The notes below the pieces were generated by a model. That model worked only from the letters and a program-made list of their open reading frames with translations, was not told the origin of the DNA and did no database searches. DNA of 41,604 nt from positions 1 to 41,604 of the forward strand of contig NZ_UETR01000024.1 of the NCBI RefSeq assembly GCF_900491745.1, in the 5' to 3' direction. Source of the DNA: Amarolinea aalborgensis (lineage in GTDB: Bacteria > Chloroflexota > Anaerolineae > SSC4 > Amarolineaceae). Of the stretch, positions 8,201 through 16,082 are shown piece after piece. The number at the start of each line of letters is the position of its first letter. The first letter of the stretch is position 1. The position numbers were made by a program, and so were the translations under genes.

Positions 8201-9990
8201 TGGCCAGCCACGGGATAATCGGGAATGTGAAGCGCATGTAGTACCGCAACCTCACAGATCGCCGCTTTGATATCGAGACCAGCATGAGGCTCTAGCCAAC
8301 GCGCCACTGCTTCGGCGGGCTCCGACTCTTGGGCCTTGCACGCAGCTTCGACCTGGTCAGCTAACAGCAGCCCCAGACCATGATGCAGAAGTCGTTCTTG
8401 AACCCTTAGTCGCCCTTGCTCCAATCGCAGGACTCCACCAGTCGTCAGTTCCCGATAAACAGTCTGCCGGTCTTCAGTGAGAAGGAGCAGCTCGCTCAAC
8501 TCACCCGGCAACATCGAACTGGTTCCACCAAGATGCTTGCGTGCTATCTCTCGGATAAGACTCTGGAAATCCGCGTCACTGAGTGGAGTCTGGTTTTTCC
8601 GCTCGTAACGATCGCGCCAATCTTCGTAAACGAGGCGCGCAACGGTGATGTCGCCACTGTCAGCCATCCGTAGACGATGCTTTACAACCAGATCGAGATA
8701 TCGAGGTTTCTGCACAAGAGGCAGAACAGCCGATGGAAGGTCAGTTGTGCGCAAACCGTGCTGCTTAAGGGCTTCGGCCAACTCCTCATCATTATATGGG
8801 GTCAGCTCATACCGGCGGACTGGCAAACTGGGCAAGGAGGCGAAGTACTGTTGCCAGTAGATGGTCCTGCAGGTTATGAACAAAGCTACCCGGCTGTACC
8901 ACGGCTCTGTTGCCAGTTGCTGCAACAGATCGCGCCACCAAGCAGAGCCGTATCGCTCATTGATCCCATCCAACACGAGGATCAAGGACGGCGTATCTCC
9001 CGGTGATCGCTGCATCCAATGCCCGAGGCGTTTGCCCCAGTACTCCTCATCTCGTAACGGGGTCGTGTTCTTGATAGCGTTTCGCAGAAGTTCATATGGC
9101 TCAGATGATGCTGCCCTGCTGGACGAAACAAAGATCACAGGAGGGAATGATGCCGAGGTTCTGATGTTCTTCGTCAGCCATGATGCGGCCGCCCACGTCT
9201 TGCCGTCGCCCTCTTCGCCCGTAAGTACGAAGAAGTCGCGCGTCTGTCCCCAGTCCTTTAGCCAGGCATCCAGTTGCTCCCAGGCCTGCTTTCTTTCGAT
9301 CAGCCTGACCTTGTCATCTTCAACATCAAGCGTCTGGCCGAAAGCAGCCCGACTTCCAGCGTCTGAACGGCAGCAGTCGCCGAAAGACTGATTCTGGGCC
9401 ATGCGCCAGTGATCGTAGCCGATGTGCGCAGGCGAGAACTCCGAACGGAGTCTACCCAAGGTTTCCGAGAATCCAGACGCATTGCTGATCGCCTGGAGTT
9501 GTTCCTCCAGATTCGTGCGGTGGGCTTCGTTGTCTTTGACACCAAGATAGTCCAGGACGATTTCAGTCCCCGCGGCACAGAGTACTTCAAGGGAACTGGG
9601 AACACCATCCCCCGCCGAAATTGCCAATATCTCGATCCCCTTGCTGCGCCCCTCAGTAATCAGCATGTTCAGTAACTGAGCATGGACGTCTCGGCTTGCG
9701 ACGAGCACCCACAGATCGAGGTCAGGGACAGTTTGACACGCTTGCACCAATTCACCTAGGAGTTCCCGTTCATCCAACTTGGTGTCTTGCAGGTATCGTT
9801 TGCATTCTATGCTCGCCTGGCTTCCTGTGGTGGCATCCGAAACCGCATCATGTCCAGCTTGCCGGCCAGACCTGGCGACGAAGAACCGTCTCCCTGTGAG
9901 ATTGCTCAACAAGTCCGCGATGAGTCTCTCGAAGCTCCAGTCTCCCGAAGCTGGCAGGGTGCGAAACGCATCGTGCAAATCAGATTTCAT
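5290..9990 (-). CDS. Mrr-like nuclease fused to STAND-type NTPase (Avs-like)
   Basis: 1566 aa. The N-terminal 150 residues resemble an Mrr-type PD-(D/E)xK nuclease, with Asp48 (or Asp52) and the ECK motif Glu62-x-Lys64. A P-loop NTPase follows: Walker A GEEGDGKT at 258-265, Walker B LILVLDGINE ending near 345, and an ITCRT sensor-like strand. A winged-helix-like region comes next, then about 1000 residues of mostly helical, repeat-like sequence typical of a sensor. This order (nuclease effector, STAND NTPase, long helical sensor) is that of antiviral STAND proteins, which recognise phage proteins and then degrade DNA. The Avs subtype is not assignable by eye. The ATG at 9990 forms an ATGA overlap with the upstream gene and has GAGAG at good spacing; an ATG at 9996 is less well placed. 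Codon use looks less GC-rich than in flanking housekeeping genes, consistent with transfer. Confidence 0.75.
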   Translation of the reverse strand: MKSDLHDAFRTLPASGDWSFERLIADLLSNLTGRRFFVARSGRQAGHDAVSDATTGSQASIECKRYLQDTKLDERELLGELVQACQTVPDLDLWVLVASRDVHAQLLNMLITEGRSKGIEILAISAGDGVPSSLEVLCAAGTEIVLDYLGVKDNEAHRTNLEEQLQAISNASGFSETLGRLRSEFSPAHIGYDHWRMAQNQSFGDCCRSDAGSRAAFGQTLDVEDDKVRLIERKQAWEQLDAWLKDWGQTRDFFVLTGEEGDGKTWAAASWLTKNIRTSASFPPVIFVSSSRAASSEPYELLRNAIKNTTPLRDEEYWGKRLGHWMQRSPGDTPSLILVLDGINERYGSAWWRDLLQQLATEPWYSRVALFITCRTIYWQQYFASLPSLPVRRYELTPYNDEELAEALKQHGLRTTDLPSAVLPLVQKPRYLDLVVKHRLRMADSGDITVARLVYEDWRDRYERKNQTPLSDADFQSLIREIARKHLGGTSSMLPGELSELLLLTEDRQTVYRELTTGGVLRLEQGRLRVQERLLHHGLGLLLADQVEAACKAQESEPAEAVARWLEPHAGLDIKAAICEVAVLHALHIPDYPVAGQVALLGAWVSSQNPTPDIEQAFPAYLPLNPQTYIELAEFVWSEATENRWAQELIMHALLRWRKSPNVSATLAPAFERWLGFVHRCGYPGQRGPEGKNTDRVRAEIVDRLGQSTITGTVSLASHSMTLVEDDGLLSLGRAALAVISHEARGRYVHAIVAGCLAEAIMGFPEKYDLFAWVLRTSPESVWTEIEREVSSLITQGSLPALQAARRLLSYEGSAAAATLAASLPEDLFPRYSLDELYEHDPCASGFTWRREDRARCAQRTDLEPQWLARQLKPCCIDPNLEVPPDLGERLAPLAEGIPVESLWISLVMTSEQHLLEEIEPALSAYAPEAIAGLIRRVAQQIGSREGLPLRQAAINLRDYAPLLTPNEVEALSATWQQLVAKSSAWTDDELLAESFLFTTLLHHMSPQEQLTRLLGRPQNAHDLLQFECIFRPVADWNELLSAIEGASDATTLRRLLWFAACSAQHASGHFAVSLCRFLTHADSFMRSLVLRVLYGAKQAEATTQIIKSLWAWDSGHHPEENHWGSLILCEQGQELSWAELRCRVHPNWLGYALERRGAQPAEIRQYGKDLHHVWERLCSDVPEIPPDFPGVELDSSDIHDASEVTRLSLSQSQFTRSVTFVGRTAYWGGRLNGDYSQLEQFNSPDYGDRQRTLMVAMEKVIEEQRQAGNELFARYFRANGLAEVISDCPDEIHDMVAAALAETTQADKLVWRARSLYEGLCSRLLVQQPELGVQLHRKLESTARGIRYQKAGTRITWTDYGLFAATPSPAVEEEWERRLAECTSDRALLEVVLAAQAGTAIEWLRLRIMHDLQPQPQWKCARALMLLAFLDDAQAETLLRNFIASNASPWLADIADDCLHLWKRNSWAKHWFRLFLKEQTETKAWAVFRLFLECVDSRFYHWVDAVLKDTANLDGAHPRMSYLRQQWGEIEKSSEKNEKELVKTYLTEKILDNSAWPWMEKVGDH

Positions 9991-10610
9991 GAGCATCTCT
10001 CGCGGAAAAGCATCTGTTCCTCTGTCGTCGGGATCGCGCCATAGGTGACCAAATTCGCGTTGGCCTCATGCGCCAACGAATACACCGGCTTACCCCACCC
10101 GATCACTTCGCGCGCCAGCGCCTCTGTCCTGCTTCCCCGCGCCGCATGCACAAAGAGCACGCGCTCCGCCAGCGCCGCCACCAACCGGTTCCGAGCCTCC
10201 GCCAATTCCGCCGTGACCCGTCGCTCGGTCTCTTTGAACGGCGAGAGCAGGAGCAGCCGGCCGTCCGCCAATGGCCTGCGGAGCTCAGCGGGAATGGTCT
10301 TGTACATCCCCCGCGCCGGACAGACGATGAGCGGCCCGGCGCCGGCCAGCAGGATTTCCAGGCACGCCCGCTCCACCGGCGTGTGGAAGCCGCCGCTGAC
10401 CGCCGCGCCGCGGTCACGCAGCACGTGGGCCAGATCGGACGCCTGCACGATGAGGCTGCCGGGGCAGCGCGCTGAGCAGAAGATCGCCAGCGGTCGGCGG
10501 TCGAGCAAGGCCAGGTCGCCCAGAGTGGAGATGGCAACAGGGGCATCTGCGCCGAGGAAGGCCTTAAGCGCCACGGGGTAGGAAGAATCGCCAGATTGTA
10601 GAATCAACAT
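9987..10610 (-). CDS. DprA/SLOG-family Rossmann protein
   Basis: 207 aa, one Rossmann-fold domain of the DprA/Smf-LOG superfamily. The pattern AIFCSARCPG (42-51), then VSGGFHTPVERACLE (71-85) and GPLIVCPARGMYK (92-104), corresponds to the DprA GSR and SGGARGID regions. The second half supplies VLFVHAARGSR and GKPVYSLAHEANA. It lacks the SAM-like and winged-helix domains of full-length competence DprA. SLOG proteins in conflict systems are proposed sensors or producers of nucleotide signals. The stop overlaps the start of the Mrr-STAND gene by 4 bp, so translation is probably coupled and the two may act together. Binding of ssDNA, as in true DprA, is the alternative. Confidence 0.7.
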   Translation of the reverse strand: MLILQSGDSSYPVALKAFLGADAPVAISTLGDLALLDRRPLAIFCSARCPGSLIVQASDLAHVLRDRGAAVSGGFHTPVERACLEILLAGAGPLIVCPARGMYKTIPAELRRPLADGRLLLLSPFKETERRVTAELAEARNRLVAALAERVLFVHAARGSRTEALAREVIGWGKPVYSLAHEANANLVTYGAIPTTEEQMLFRERCS

Positions 10611-10622
10611 AGACGCTGTAAC

Positions 10623-10847
10623 TCAGGCAAAAACATCGGCGCGCACCGATCTAACGGGCGGCGTTTCACCGTGAACCAGGCGCCGAACCCTCTCGGTCGT
10701 GGCGCGGCTGAAAGTGGCATCACCGCAGCGTGCACAAACAAGCGCAGGAATGCCCTCGACCAACACCGGCAGTCCGTCAATCAGAAAGACTTCGCTCACC
10801 ACTTCGGAACGAGCCTCGGTCGCGCCACACACTTGACAACGAAACAT
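10623..10847 (-). CDS. YgiT-type zinc-finger protein
   Basis: 74 aa. Two CxxC pairs (Cys4/Cys7 and Cys38/Cys41) flank a short beta-rich stretch, the layout of YgiT/MqsA-type zinc fingers. These usually pair with a small toxin such as a DUF4258 or MqsR-like protein. No such toxin is adjacent, and the neighbours are 20 bp upstream and 12 bp downstream. It lacks the helix-turn-helix domain of full MqsA. I chose the second ATG because an AGG lies at a suitable distance; an ATG at 10859 would add four residues. It may be an orphan antitoxin or an accessory part of the SLOG/STAND unit. Confidence 0.7.
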   Translation of the reverse strand: MFRCQVCGATEARSEVVSEVFLIDGLPVLVEGIPALVCARCGDATFSRATTERVRRLVHGETPPVRSVRADVFA

Positions 10848-10879
10848 ACTTACCTGCATGAGTTATGATCCTATCCGCC

Positions 10880-11521
10880 TCACACCTGCCAGGGATACGG
10901 CTGGATCGGCTCTGGTTTGCTGCGCCGGTATTCCTCGAGCTCAGCTTTGTCCAACGGATACCATTCATCGTAAGGGTAACGTCGGAAGTATTCTGCCAGG
11001 CGCTCGCGAAAGTGCTCGTCCGCAAGGTCGTTTAGGCGAGCCATCCGCAAGCCAATGATATTCTGTTCGAGATAGGCCCTGGGGACGCGCAGTACCGACT
11101 GGAAGTCTGCAGCCATCGGCATTGTGAAATCAATACGCGGTTCGGGCGGCAAGTAAAACCACTTAAGGTTATTGCGAGCATGTTGGGTAATGAGCGACAT
11201 TGTCTTTTTGGGATGGGCAGCCCCTTTGGCGCTGGGGTAGACGGTCTCGAAATGATCAATCTCGCACAAGGCGATATCTCGCGCCCGCGCGACATCGCAA
11301 TCCTGCGTGATGACGATGGCGCAGACTGGCCGGATTGTCGCCAACGCCCTGATGGTCTCGGCTTTGCGGCAGACTGTGAGCCAGTCCAGCACTTCGACTT
11401 GGCGTAGCGCAGGATCAGACAGCACGGGTAACGCCGACGGGTTGAGATCAATGCGTGGGATGCACCGGAAAATATCACCCTGTCGGATGGAAGCCTGAGA
11501 ATCTGGGAAATCATAAATCAT
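10880..11521 (-). CDS. uncharacterised protein with QDCD motif, third gene of a coupled cassette
   Basis: 213 aa with no domain I can name. Visible features are an N-terminal RQGDIFRCIP stretch, a hydrophobic strand followed by VITQDCDVARARD at about 90-102, and a tyrosine- and proline-rich C-terminus. The Asp-Cys-Asp cluster after a beta-strand looks like a possible catalytic or metal site, but that is a guess. From memory, proteins with this motif are found beside TIGR04255 proteins. The start overlaps the stop of the 142-aa gene (ATGA), with GGAGG 8 nt upstream. No signal peptide or membrane helix is seen. Confidence 0.6.
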   Translation of the reverse strand: MIYDFPDSQASIRQGDIFRCIPRIDLNPSALPVLSDPALRQVEVLDWLTVCRKAETIRALATIRPVCAIVITQDCDVARARDIALCEIDHFETVYPSAKGAAHPKKTMSLITQHARNNLKWFYLPPEPRIDFTMPMAADFQSVLRVPRAYLEQNIIGLRMARLNDLADEHFRERLAEYFRRYPYDEWYPLDKAELEEYRRSKPEPIQPYPWQV

Positions 11522-11946
11522 GTTTCATCCTCCAGATCACTCCAATCGAGCGCATCGCGTTCGCGCGCCGCTTGTCGCTCCCTTTCGGCTGTGAACAAGG
11601 CTTCATCGGCCAACCTGCACGCCTCGGCCAATGAGATCAGACGCCCCCCGAATGACCCATACTTTGGGGTTGTCTGTGGACGATCTATCAGCCGCGGACG
11701 GTAGACCGCCTCGTAGTCTGACAAGCCGCTCAGTACGCTTCTTGCGTCCCACAACGGATCGCCAATTTCACCTAGCCAAAAACGCACATCGGTAGAGGCC
11801 GTGTCGCATGCACGCACTGGCATGAAATCCAGGGGCGTCTTGCTGCGAACGTTGTAGCGGGCTGGCGTCTCGCGTATCACAGGTTGTGGTAAGCTCACCG
11901 GTGCGACGTCCCAAGTGGTTGTGGATCGTGACAACCCGAGGCTCAT
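11518..11946 (-). CDS. uncharacterised 142-aa protein, second gene of a coupled cassette
   Basis: 142 aa, not recognised. The first half is beta-rich and polar, containing TPLDFMPVRACDT and a FWLGEIGDP stretch. The C-terminal third is a charged, likely helical region with an acidic tail (DALDWSDLEDET). It overlaps both neighbours by 4 bp (11943-11946 and 11518-11521), which suggests a fixed stoichiometry with the TIGR04255-like protein and the QDCD protein. Its small size and middle position fit an adaptor, but nothing in the sequence proves this. Confidence 0.55.
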   Translation of the reverse strand: MSLGLSRSTTTWDVAPVSLPQPVIRETPARYNVRSKTPLDFMPVRACDTASTDVRFWLGEIGDPLWDARSVLSGLSDYEAVYRPRLIDRPQTTPKYGSFGGRLISLAEACRLADEALFTAERERQAARERDALDWSDLEDET

Positions 11947-12716
11947 AGGAACTGCTCCTCCAGATGCCCCTCGATCATCTTGAAAAATGTATCATGAATG
12001 ACGTTGTGCGCGGCATTCAGCCAGGCCACGAAGCCTGCGGGCATGTCCGGCGCATCGGAGTCGTCGGAGATCAGGACCATTTCGAGGATCAACGCATCCG
12101 CGCCTTGATGCTTCCCACGCGCTAGTCTTATGCGCAACGTGCCGGATGGGTTGGCAGTTGAAAACTCGACCATGGCGTTGAGACCTTTGGGCGCCGGCTT
12201 TACAGGAACATCGGTGAATAGGGCTGGCGAGAATGCCAGCGTGATTTTCAGGTTTTCTGCGAGAAATTGGAAGACATCCGCCGTTGCGAAGTCAAACGGG
12301 ATTGCGTCAATGTAGCGAAGTTGCAGGCTGCCGACTTGCAGCGTGGTGTCCGCGTCAGGATAGGCGCTGTAAAGCGCATCCACCAATTGTCTGCTCTTGG
12401 CCTCAAAAGCCTTCCAGGAATAGTCTCGCGTATCATTCAGCGTGACGAGTCCCGGCCCGACCTGGACGAGCGGCCAGGCGCCTTCAGCCGTGCGAAAGCG
12501 ATGCTGAACGACGTAGCCGAGCATTTCGTCGGGCATGGATGCAGTTGGCAAAGGCTCGTAGAACGGATAATCGCGGCTCAACCTGTCGTAAAGGCGGCCG
12601 ACCAGCAACTTGTACTTGGGATCAACGGCGACGCCTGGAGCTTGCTGCTGGAGCTGCCAGCGCACTTCGAGGATCGCCTCGATAAGAGGCGGATGAGTGA
12701 GTTTTTCTGGTCGCAT
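11943..12716 (-). CDS. TIGR04255 family protein, first gene of a coupled cassette
   Basis: 257 aa. The N-terminus (KLTHPPLIEAILEVRWQL), the central YVVQHRF and LVQVGPGLVTLNDT strands, the YSWKAFEAKSRQLVDALY helix and LRYIDAIPFDF match my recollection of TIGR04255, a family of unknown function described as sporadically distributed. GGAGG lies 8 nt before the ATG. It begins the three-gene cassette, 86 bp downstream of the methyltransferase. Sporadic distribution plus a defence-island position fits an accessory or stand-alone defence function; no catalytic residue can be pointed to. Confidence 0.7.
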   Translation of the reverse strand: MRPEKLTHPPLIEAILEVRWQLQQQAPGVAVDPKYKLLVGRLYDRLSRDYPFYEPLPTASMPDEMLGYVVQHRFRTAEGAWPLVQVGPGLVTLNDTRDYSWKAFEAKSRQLVDALYSAYPDADTTLQVGSLQLRYIDAIPFDFATADVFQFLAENLKITLAFSPALFTDVPVKPAPKGLNAMVEFSTANPSGTLRIRLARGKHQGADALILEMVLISDDSDAPDMPAGFVAWLNAAHNVIHDTFFKMIEGHLEEQFL

Positions 12717-12802
12717 AACAATGCCTCCATTCTCGTCCGTTCAACCGAATTGTACCATGACTTTCAGCATTCGTTCATCTGTCGGCTCCCATTCACTCGT
12801 TC

Positions 12803-15800
12803 TCATACATCGCCTTCCAACTCATCCCCCATCCGGTACTTGATGTCGTAGTTGATGATGAAGTCCAACTCCTCGTCGGTGAAGCCGTAGTGGCGGGCGA
12901 GGACTCGGTCGATCTCGTCAATGATGGGCTTGGCCTGATTGACCCTGAATGACATGCATTCCACGGTCTTCGTGCCTTTGTAAACCCGAACAGCCTGTTC
13001 AGCATTTAGACGCAAATGCTCTACGTACCTCCTTCCCAATTGCGAAAGCAACCTCAACTGATCATAGTTCATCTTGCGAGGATCGTAAGGGAATGTTTCG
13101 ATATCTCTGTTGCCAAGGTGGCGACAATCGGAAGTGATCGTGAAGTACCACCACCAAAGACCACTGCTAAGGGCTGCGATGATTGCATATCTGTCAATGT
13201 CGGGTAGTAGGTGGATTATCTTCTCTTCGCTGGAGCCGGTTTCAAAGTCAACAAAGACCTTCCAATACAACCCCCCGCGCCGATAGAATACCTTGTTCTG
13301 TGAACTGCGGGTAAAGCAACCACCCATTTCTTTACCATAGAGCCGAAGCTTCTTCAGAATCGACGCGGCCTCCATCATTCCTAATTTTGGAATACTGCCA
13401 GGTAGTCGGGCGTCGTCTACGCGAGCATACGCAACCTTAGAGAAGAGTTCAGAACGAGAATTGGAATCCCAGAGCAAGTAGCGGGTCGTTTCAGCGCCTT
13501 CGAGTGAGCCACCAATGACTTGGAGCAGAATAGACAGCTGAAGGTTTACGCCGTCGAAGAGCTTTCCCGGCCTCCAGCCGAAGTAGGAAATGAAAAGTCG
13601 TGCTGAGTTGCGTTTGAGAAGAGTGATGAGCGGGATCATTCTGTCAGTGCTGAAGGCACTCAATGGCAGGATAATCCCCACTCTGGTTCCTTGCTGGCCT
13701 AAGATGCTACACCTTTCGGTAACAAATGCGAAGAGGTTACTGCATGTGTCTGTAACGAAGTTGCGAATCTCGTATGTACTCCGGACATCCTTGTACTCTA
13801 CGTACGGCGGATTTCCGATCACCACATCAAACCCACCACGCCGCATGATGCCGTAGAACTCCACAAACCAATGCAGCGGCCGGTGAGAGGCCAGCCAATC
13901 CTTGTACGCCTTGGCCTTCGCCGTATCCACACCGTACTCGCGCGCCAGCGCCCGGTTCAGCTCATCATCCAGCGCGTCTAGCCGGCGACGCAGCTCCGCC
14001 TTATCCGCGGCCGTCACCTGGCCGCCCAGCTCGGTCTGCTGCTGGCGGAACAGACCGAACAGCCGCTCCACGTCCGCGGCCCGCGCCTCGAAGCGCTGCA
14101 GGATGCCGGCCTCTTCGGCAAACAGGAGCCGACCCTGCTGGCCGGCGAAGGTCAGGGCGCGCTGCACGTCATCACGGCTCACGTACCCCACGAGGGTGTT
14201 GCCCGCGCGCACGTTGAAGTCAATATCGGGCAGCGGCTCGATGTCTTCAACGACCGCCACCTGCGCCACCAGCTTCAGGAACAGCCGCAGCTTGCAGATC
14301 TCCACCGCCTCTTCCATGATGTCCACGCCGTACAGGTTGTTGACGACGATGGATTTCAGGATGAAGTAGCGGCGATTGGGGTGCTGCGCGACGCGGGTCA
14401 GGACTTTGCGGAAGTCGCTGAACTTCTCCGGCCGGTGCGGCTCACCGGAACGATCCAGGTCATCCACGAACGCCTGCATGCGCTGCAGGCACCCCTCGTA
14501 CAGCGGCTCCAGCACGTTGAGCGCGGCGAACAGAAATGCGCCCGACCCCACCGTTGGATCGAGGATCGTGACCGACTCGATGGCGCGCCAGAACGCGCGC
14601 AGCAGCTCCGGCCCTTCGCACTCGGCGATCAGGTCCTGGGCAAACTGGCGGATGTCCAGGTTGAGGGTGATCAGATCGTTGACCTGGCAGGTTTCGCCGC
14701 CCGCCAGCCTGGCCCTGACCTCGGCATAGCGCTGACGCCGCGCCACGATTTCGCGCCAGATCTCGGTCGGCAGCGCGTACGCGGCTGGCGCGGGGCGGTT
14801 CCACCCCTGGCGCCGTTCCAACAGGTCGGGTCGCGTCGTGTCCAGGCCATCGGCAATCTCTGGCGGCAGCGTCAGTTCCGCGCCATGGCGCAGGGCAGGG
14901 TAAATATAGCGGTCGGGGTCGGCGGCCAGCAGCCGCCAGACCGTCTGCTCTCCTACGAAGGCGATGCGGCACTCGCGCTGCGCCGCGTCCAGCAGATAGG
15001 GGATGATCGTGTTCTGGCTGATGTAGCCGGTGATGTCCTCCTTGGTGTAGTAGGCGCCCATCTGCTTCTGGTTAATGTACTTCTCGAAGATGTAGCCCAG
15101 CACGTCAGGGTTGATCTCGTTGTCCGCGGCCAGGGGGCGCTCGTCCAGACGCCATTGGTACGCGTCGAAGAAGTCGAAGAGCCGTGCGAACGCGGCGTCG
15201 GGCACGCGAATAGTCTGGCCGTGAGCTGTCTCGATCTGATGGCGCTCGAAGATGCCGCCGTTCAGGTAGGGGACCTGACCGAGCAGGCGCCGCGTCGCGG
15301 CGGCGCGCTCTGCGGGCCGGCGGGCAAATCCCTCGAAGAAAAGCGGGCAGAGGAAGTCCGTGTAATAGCGGTCAGCCGCGGTCGCCTGGCTGGCGGTCAG
15401 CCGCGTGCGCAGATAGTTGGGATCGCCGTCGAGGAAGCCCTTCTTCTGGATGAAGTAGATAAACATCAGGCGGTTGATCATCACCGAGGCGTACCAGCGC
15501 TGCAAGCCTTCGTCAGGAATGCCGGTCAAGAATTTGAGGAAGGCGGCGTGCTCGGTCTTGAAGCGCTCGTAGAAGCGCCTGGTGACTCGCTCGACGTCGA
15601 AGCCTGCCTTGACGCGCCCCGCCACATCCACCAGGGTCAGGCTCTCCTCTTCCTCCAGGCTAAAGGCGACCGCCTGCAGCTTCTGGATCAAGGCCTCGCC
15701 GGTCCGGTTGCGGTCGAAGGTCTGCTCACGCGCCGCGGTCGGCCGGCCCGCCTCGCGCTTCACCCACTGCCACACCTGCTGCGTCTGGTCCGCGTCGGTG

Positions 15801-16072
15801 TAGATGATCAGGTGCTGGTTGACCGACTTTGCGACCTGGGTTTCGATCTTGCGGCGCGTCGGGTAGGATGGAATCTTGCCGTCAGGCGCGGCCGCGCAGC
15901 GGAACGCCGCCAGGCCGCGCTTGTGCGCCACGGCCTGCAAGCGGAATTCCTGGCCGTCCGCGGGGATCACCAATTCCTGCCGGTGCTGATCCCAGCCCAG
16001 CTCTTCGATGAAGAGGGTGCGGAGATCGAAGTCCTTAAGGTAACGACGAGCGCGAGCGGTGTCAAGTGGCAT
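12803..16072 (-). CDS. adenine-specific DNA methyltransferase (Eco57I/PglX/DrmMI-like)
   Basis: 1089 aa. It probably methylates adenine N6 in a specific DNA sequence. Motif I DPTVGSGAF is at about 505-513 and the catalytic motif IV NPPY at 754-757. The N-terminal 300 residues (KSVNQHLIIYTDADQTQQVWQ region, then WYASVMINRLMFIYFIQKK) are typical of large Eco57I-type methylases that pair with a helicase. After NPPY comes a region resembling a target-recognition domain, more AT-rich than the rest. The gene starts 10 bp after the helicase stop, so the two form an operon. No nuclease domain is obvious in this protein; cleavage would have to come from the PLD-helicase. Type IIG and BREX PglX are alternatives, but other BREX genes are absent. 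Confidence 0.85.
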   Translation of the reverse strand: MPLDTARARRYLKDFDLRTLFIEELGWDQHRQELVIPADGQEFRLQAVAHKRGLAAFRCAAAPDGKIPSYPTRRKIETQVAKSVNQHLIIYTDADQTQQVWQWVKREAGRPTAAREQTFDRNRTGEALIQKLQAVAFSLEEEESLTLVDVAGRVKAGFDVERVTRRFYERFKTEHAAFLKFLTGIPDEGLQRWYASVMINRLMFIYFIQKKGFLDGDPNYLRTRLTASQATAADRYYTDFLCPLFFEGFARRPAERAAATRRLLGQVPYLNGGIFERHQIETAHGQTIRVPDAAFARLFDFFDAYQWRLDERPLAADNEINPDVLGYIFEKYINQKQMGAYYTKEDITGYISQNTIIPYLLDAAQRECRIAFVGEQTVWRLLAADPDRYIYPALRHGAELTLPPEIADGLDTTRPDLLERRQGWNRPAPAAYALPTEIWREIVARRQRYAEVRARLAGGETCQVNDLITLNLDIRQFAQDLIAECEGPELLRAFWRAIESVTILDPTVGSGAFLFAALNVLEPLYEGCLQRMQAFVDDLDRSGEPHRPEKFSDFRKVLTRVAQHPNRRYFILKSIVVNNLYGVDIMEEAVEICKLRLFLKLVAQVAVVEDIEPLPDIDFNVRAGNTLVGYVSRDDVQRALTFAGQQGRLLFAEEAGILQRFEARAADVERLFGLFRQQQTELGGQVTAADKAELRRRLDALDDELNRALAREYGVDTAKAKAYKDWLASHRPLHWFVEFYGIMRRGGFDVVIGNPPYVEYKDVRSTYEIRNFVTDTCSNLFAFVTERCSILGQQGTRVGIILPLSAFSTDRMIPLITLLKRNSARLFISYFGWRPGKLFDGVNLQLSILLQVIGGSLEGAETTRYLLWDSNSRSELFSKVAYARVDDARLPGSIPKLGMMEAASILKKLRLYGKEMGGCFTRSSQNKVFYRRGGLYWKVFVDFETGSSEEKIIHLLPDIDRYAIIAALSSGLWWWYFTITSDCRHLGNRDIETFPYDPRKMNYDQLRLLSQLGRRYVEHLRLNAEQAVRVYKGTKTVECMSFRVNQAKPIIDEIDRVLARHYGFTDEELDFIINYDIKYRMGDELEGDV

Positions 16073-16082
16073 GATGCTTTCC

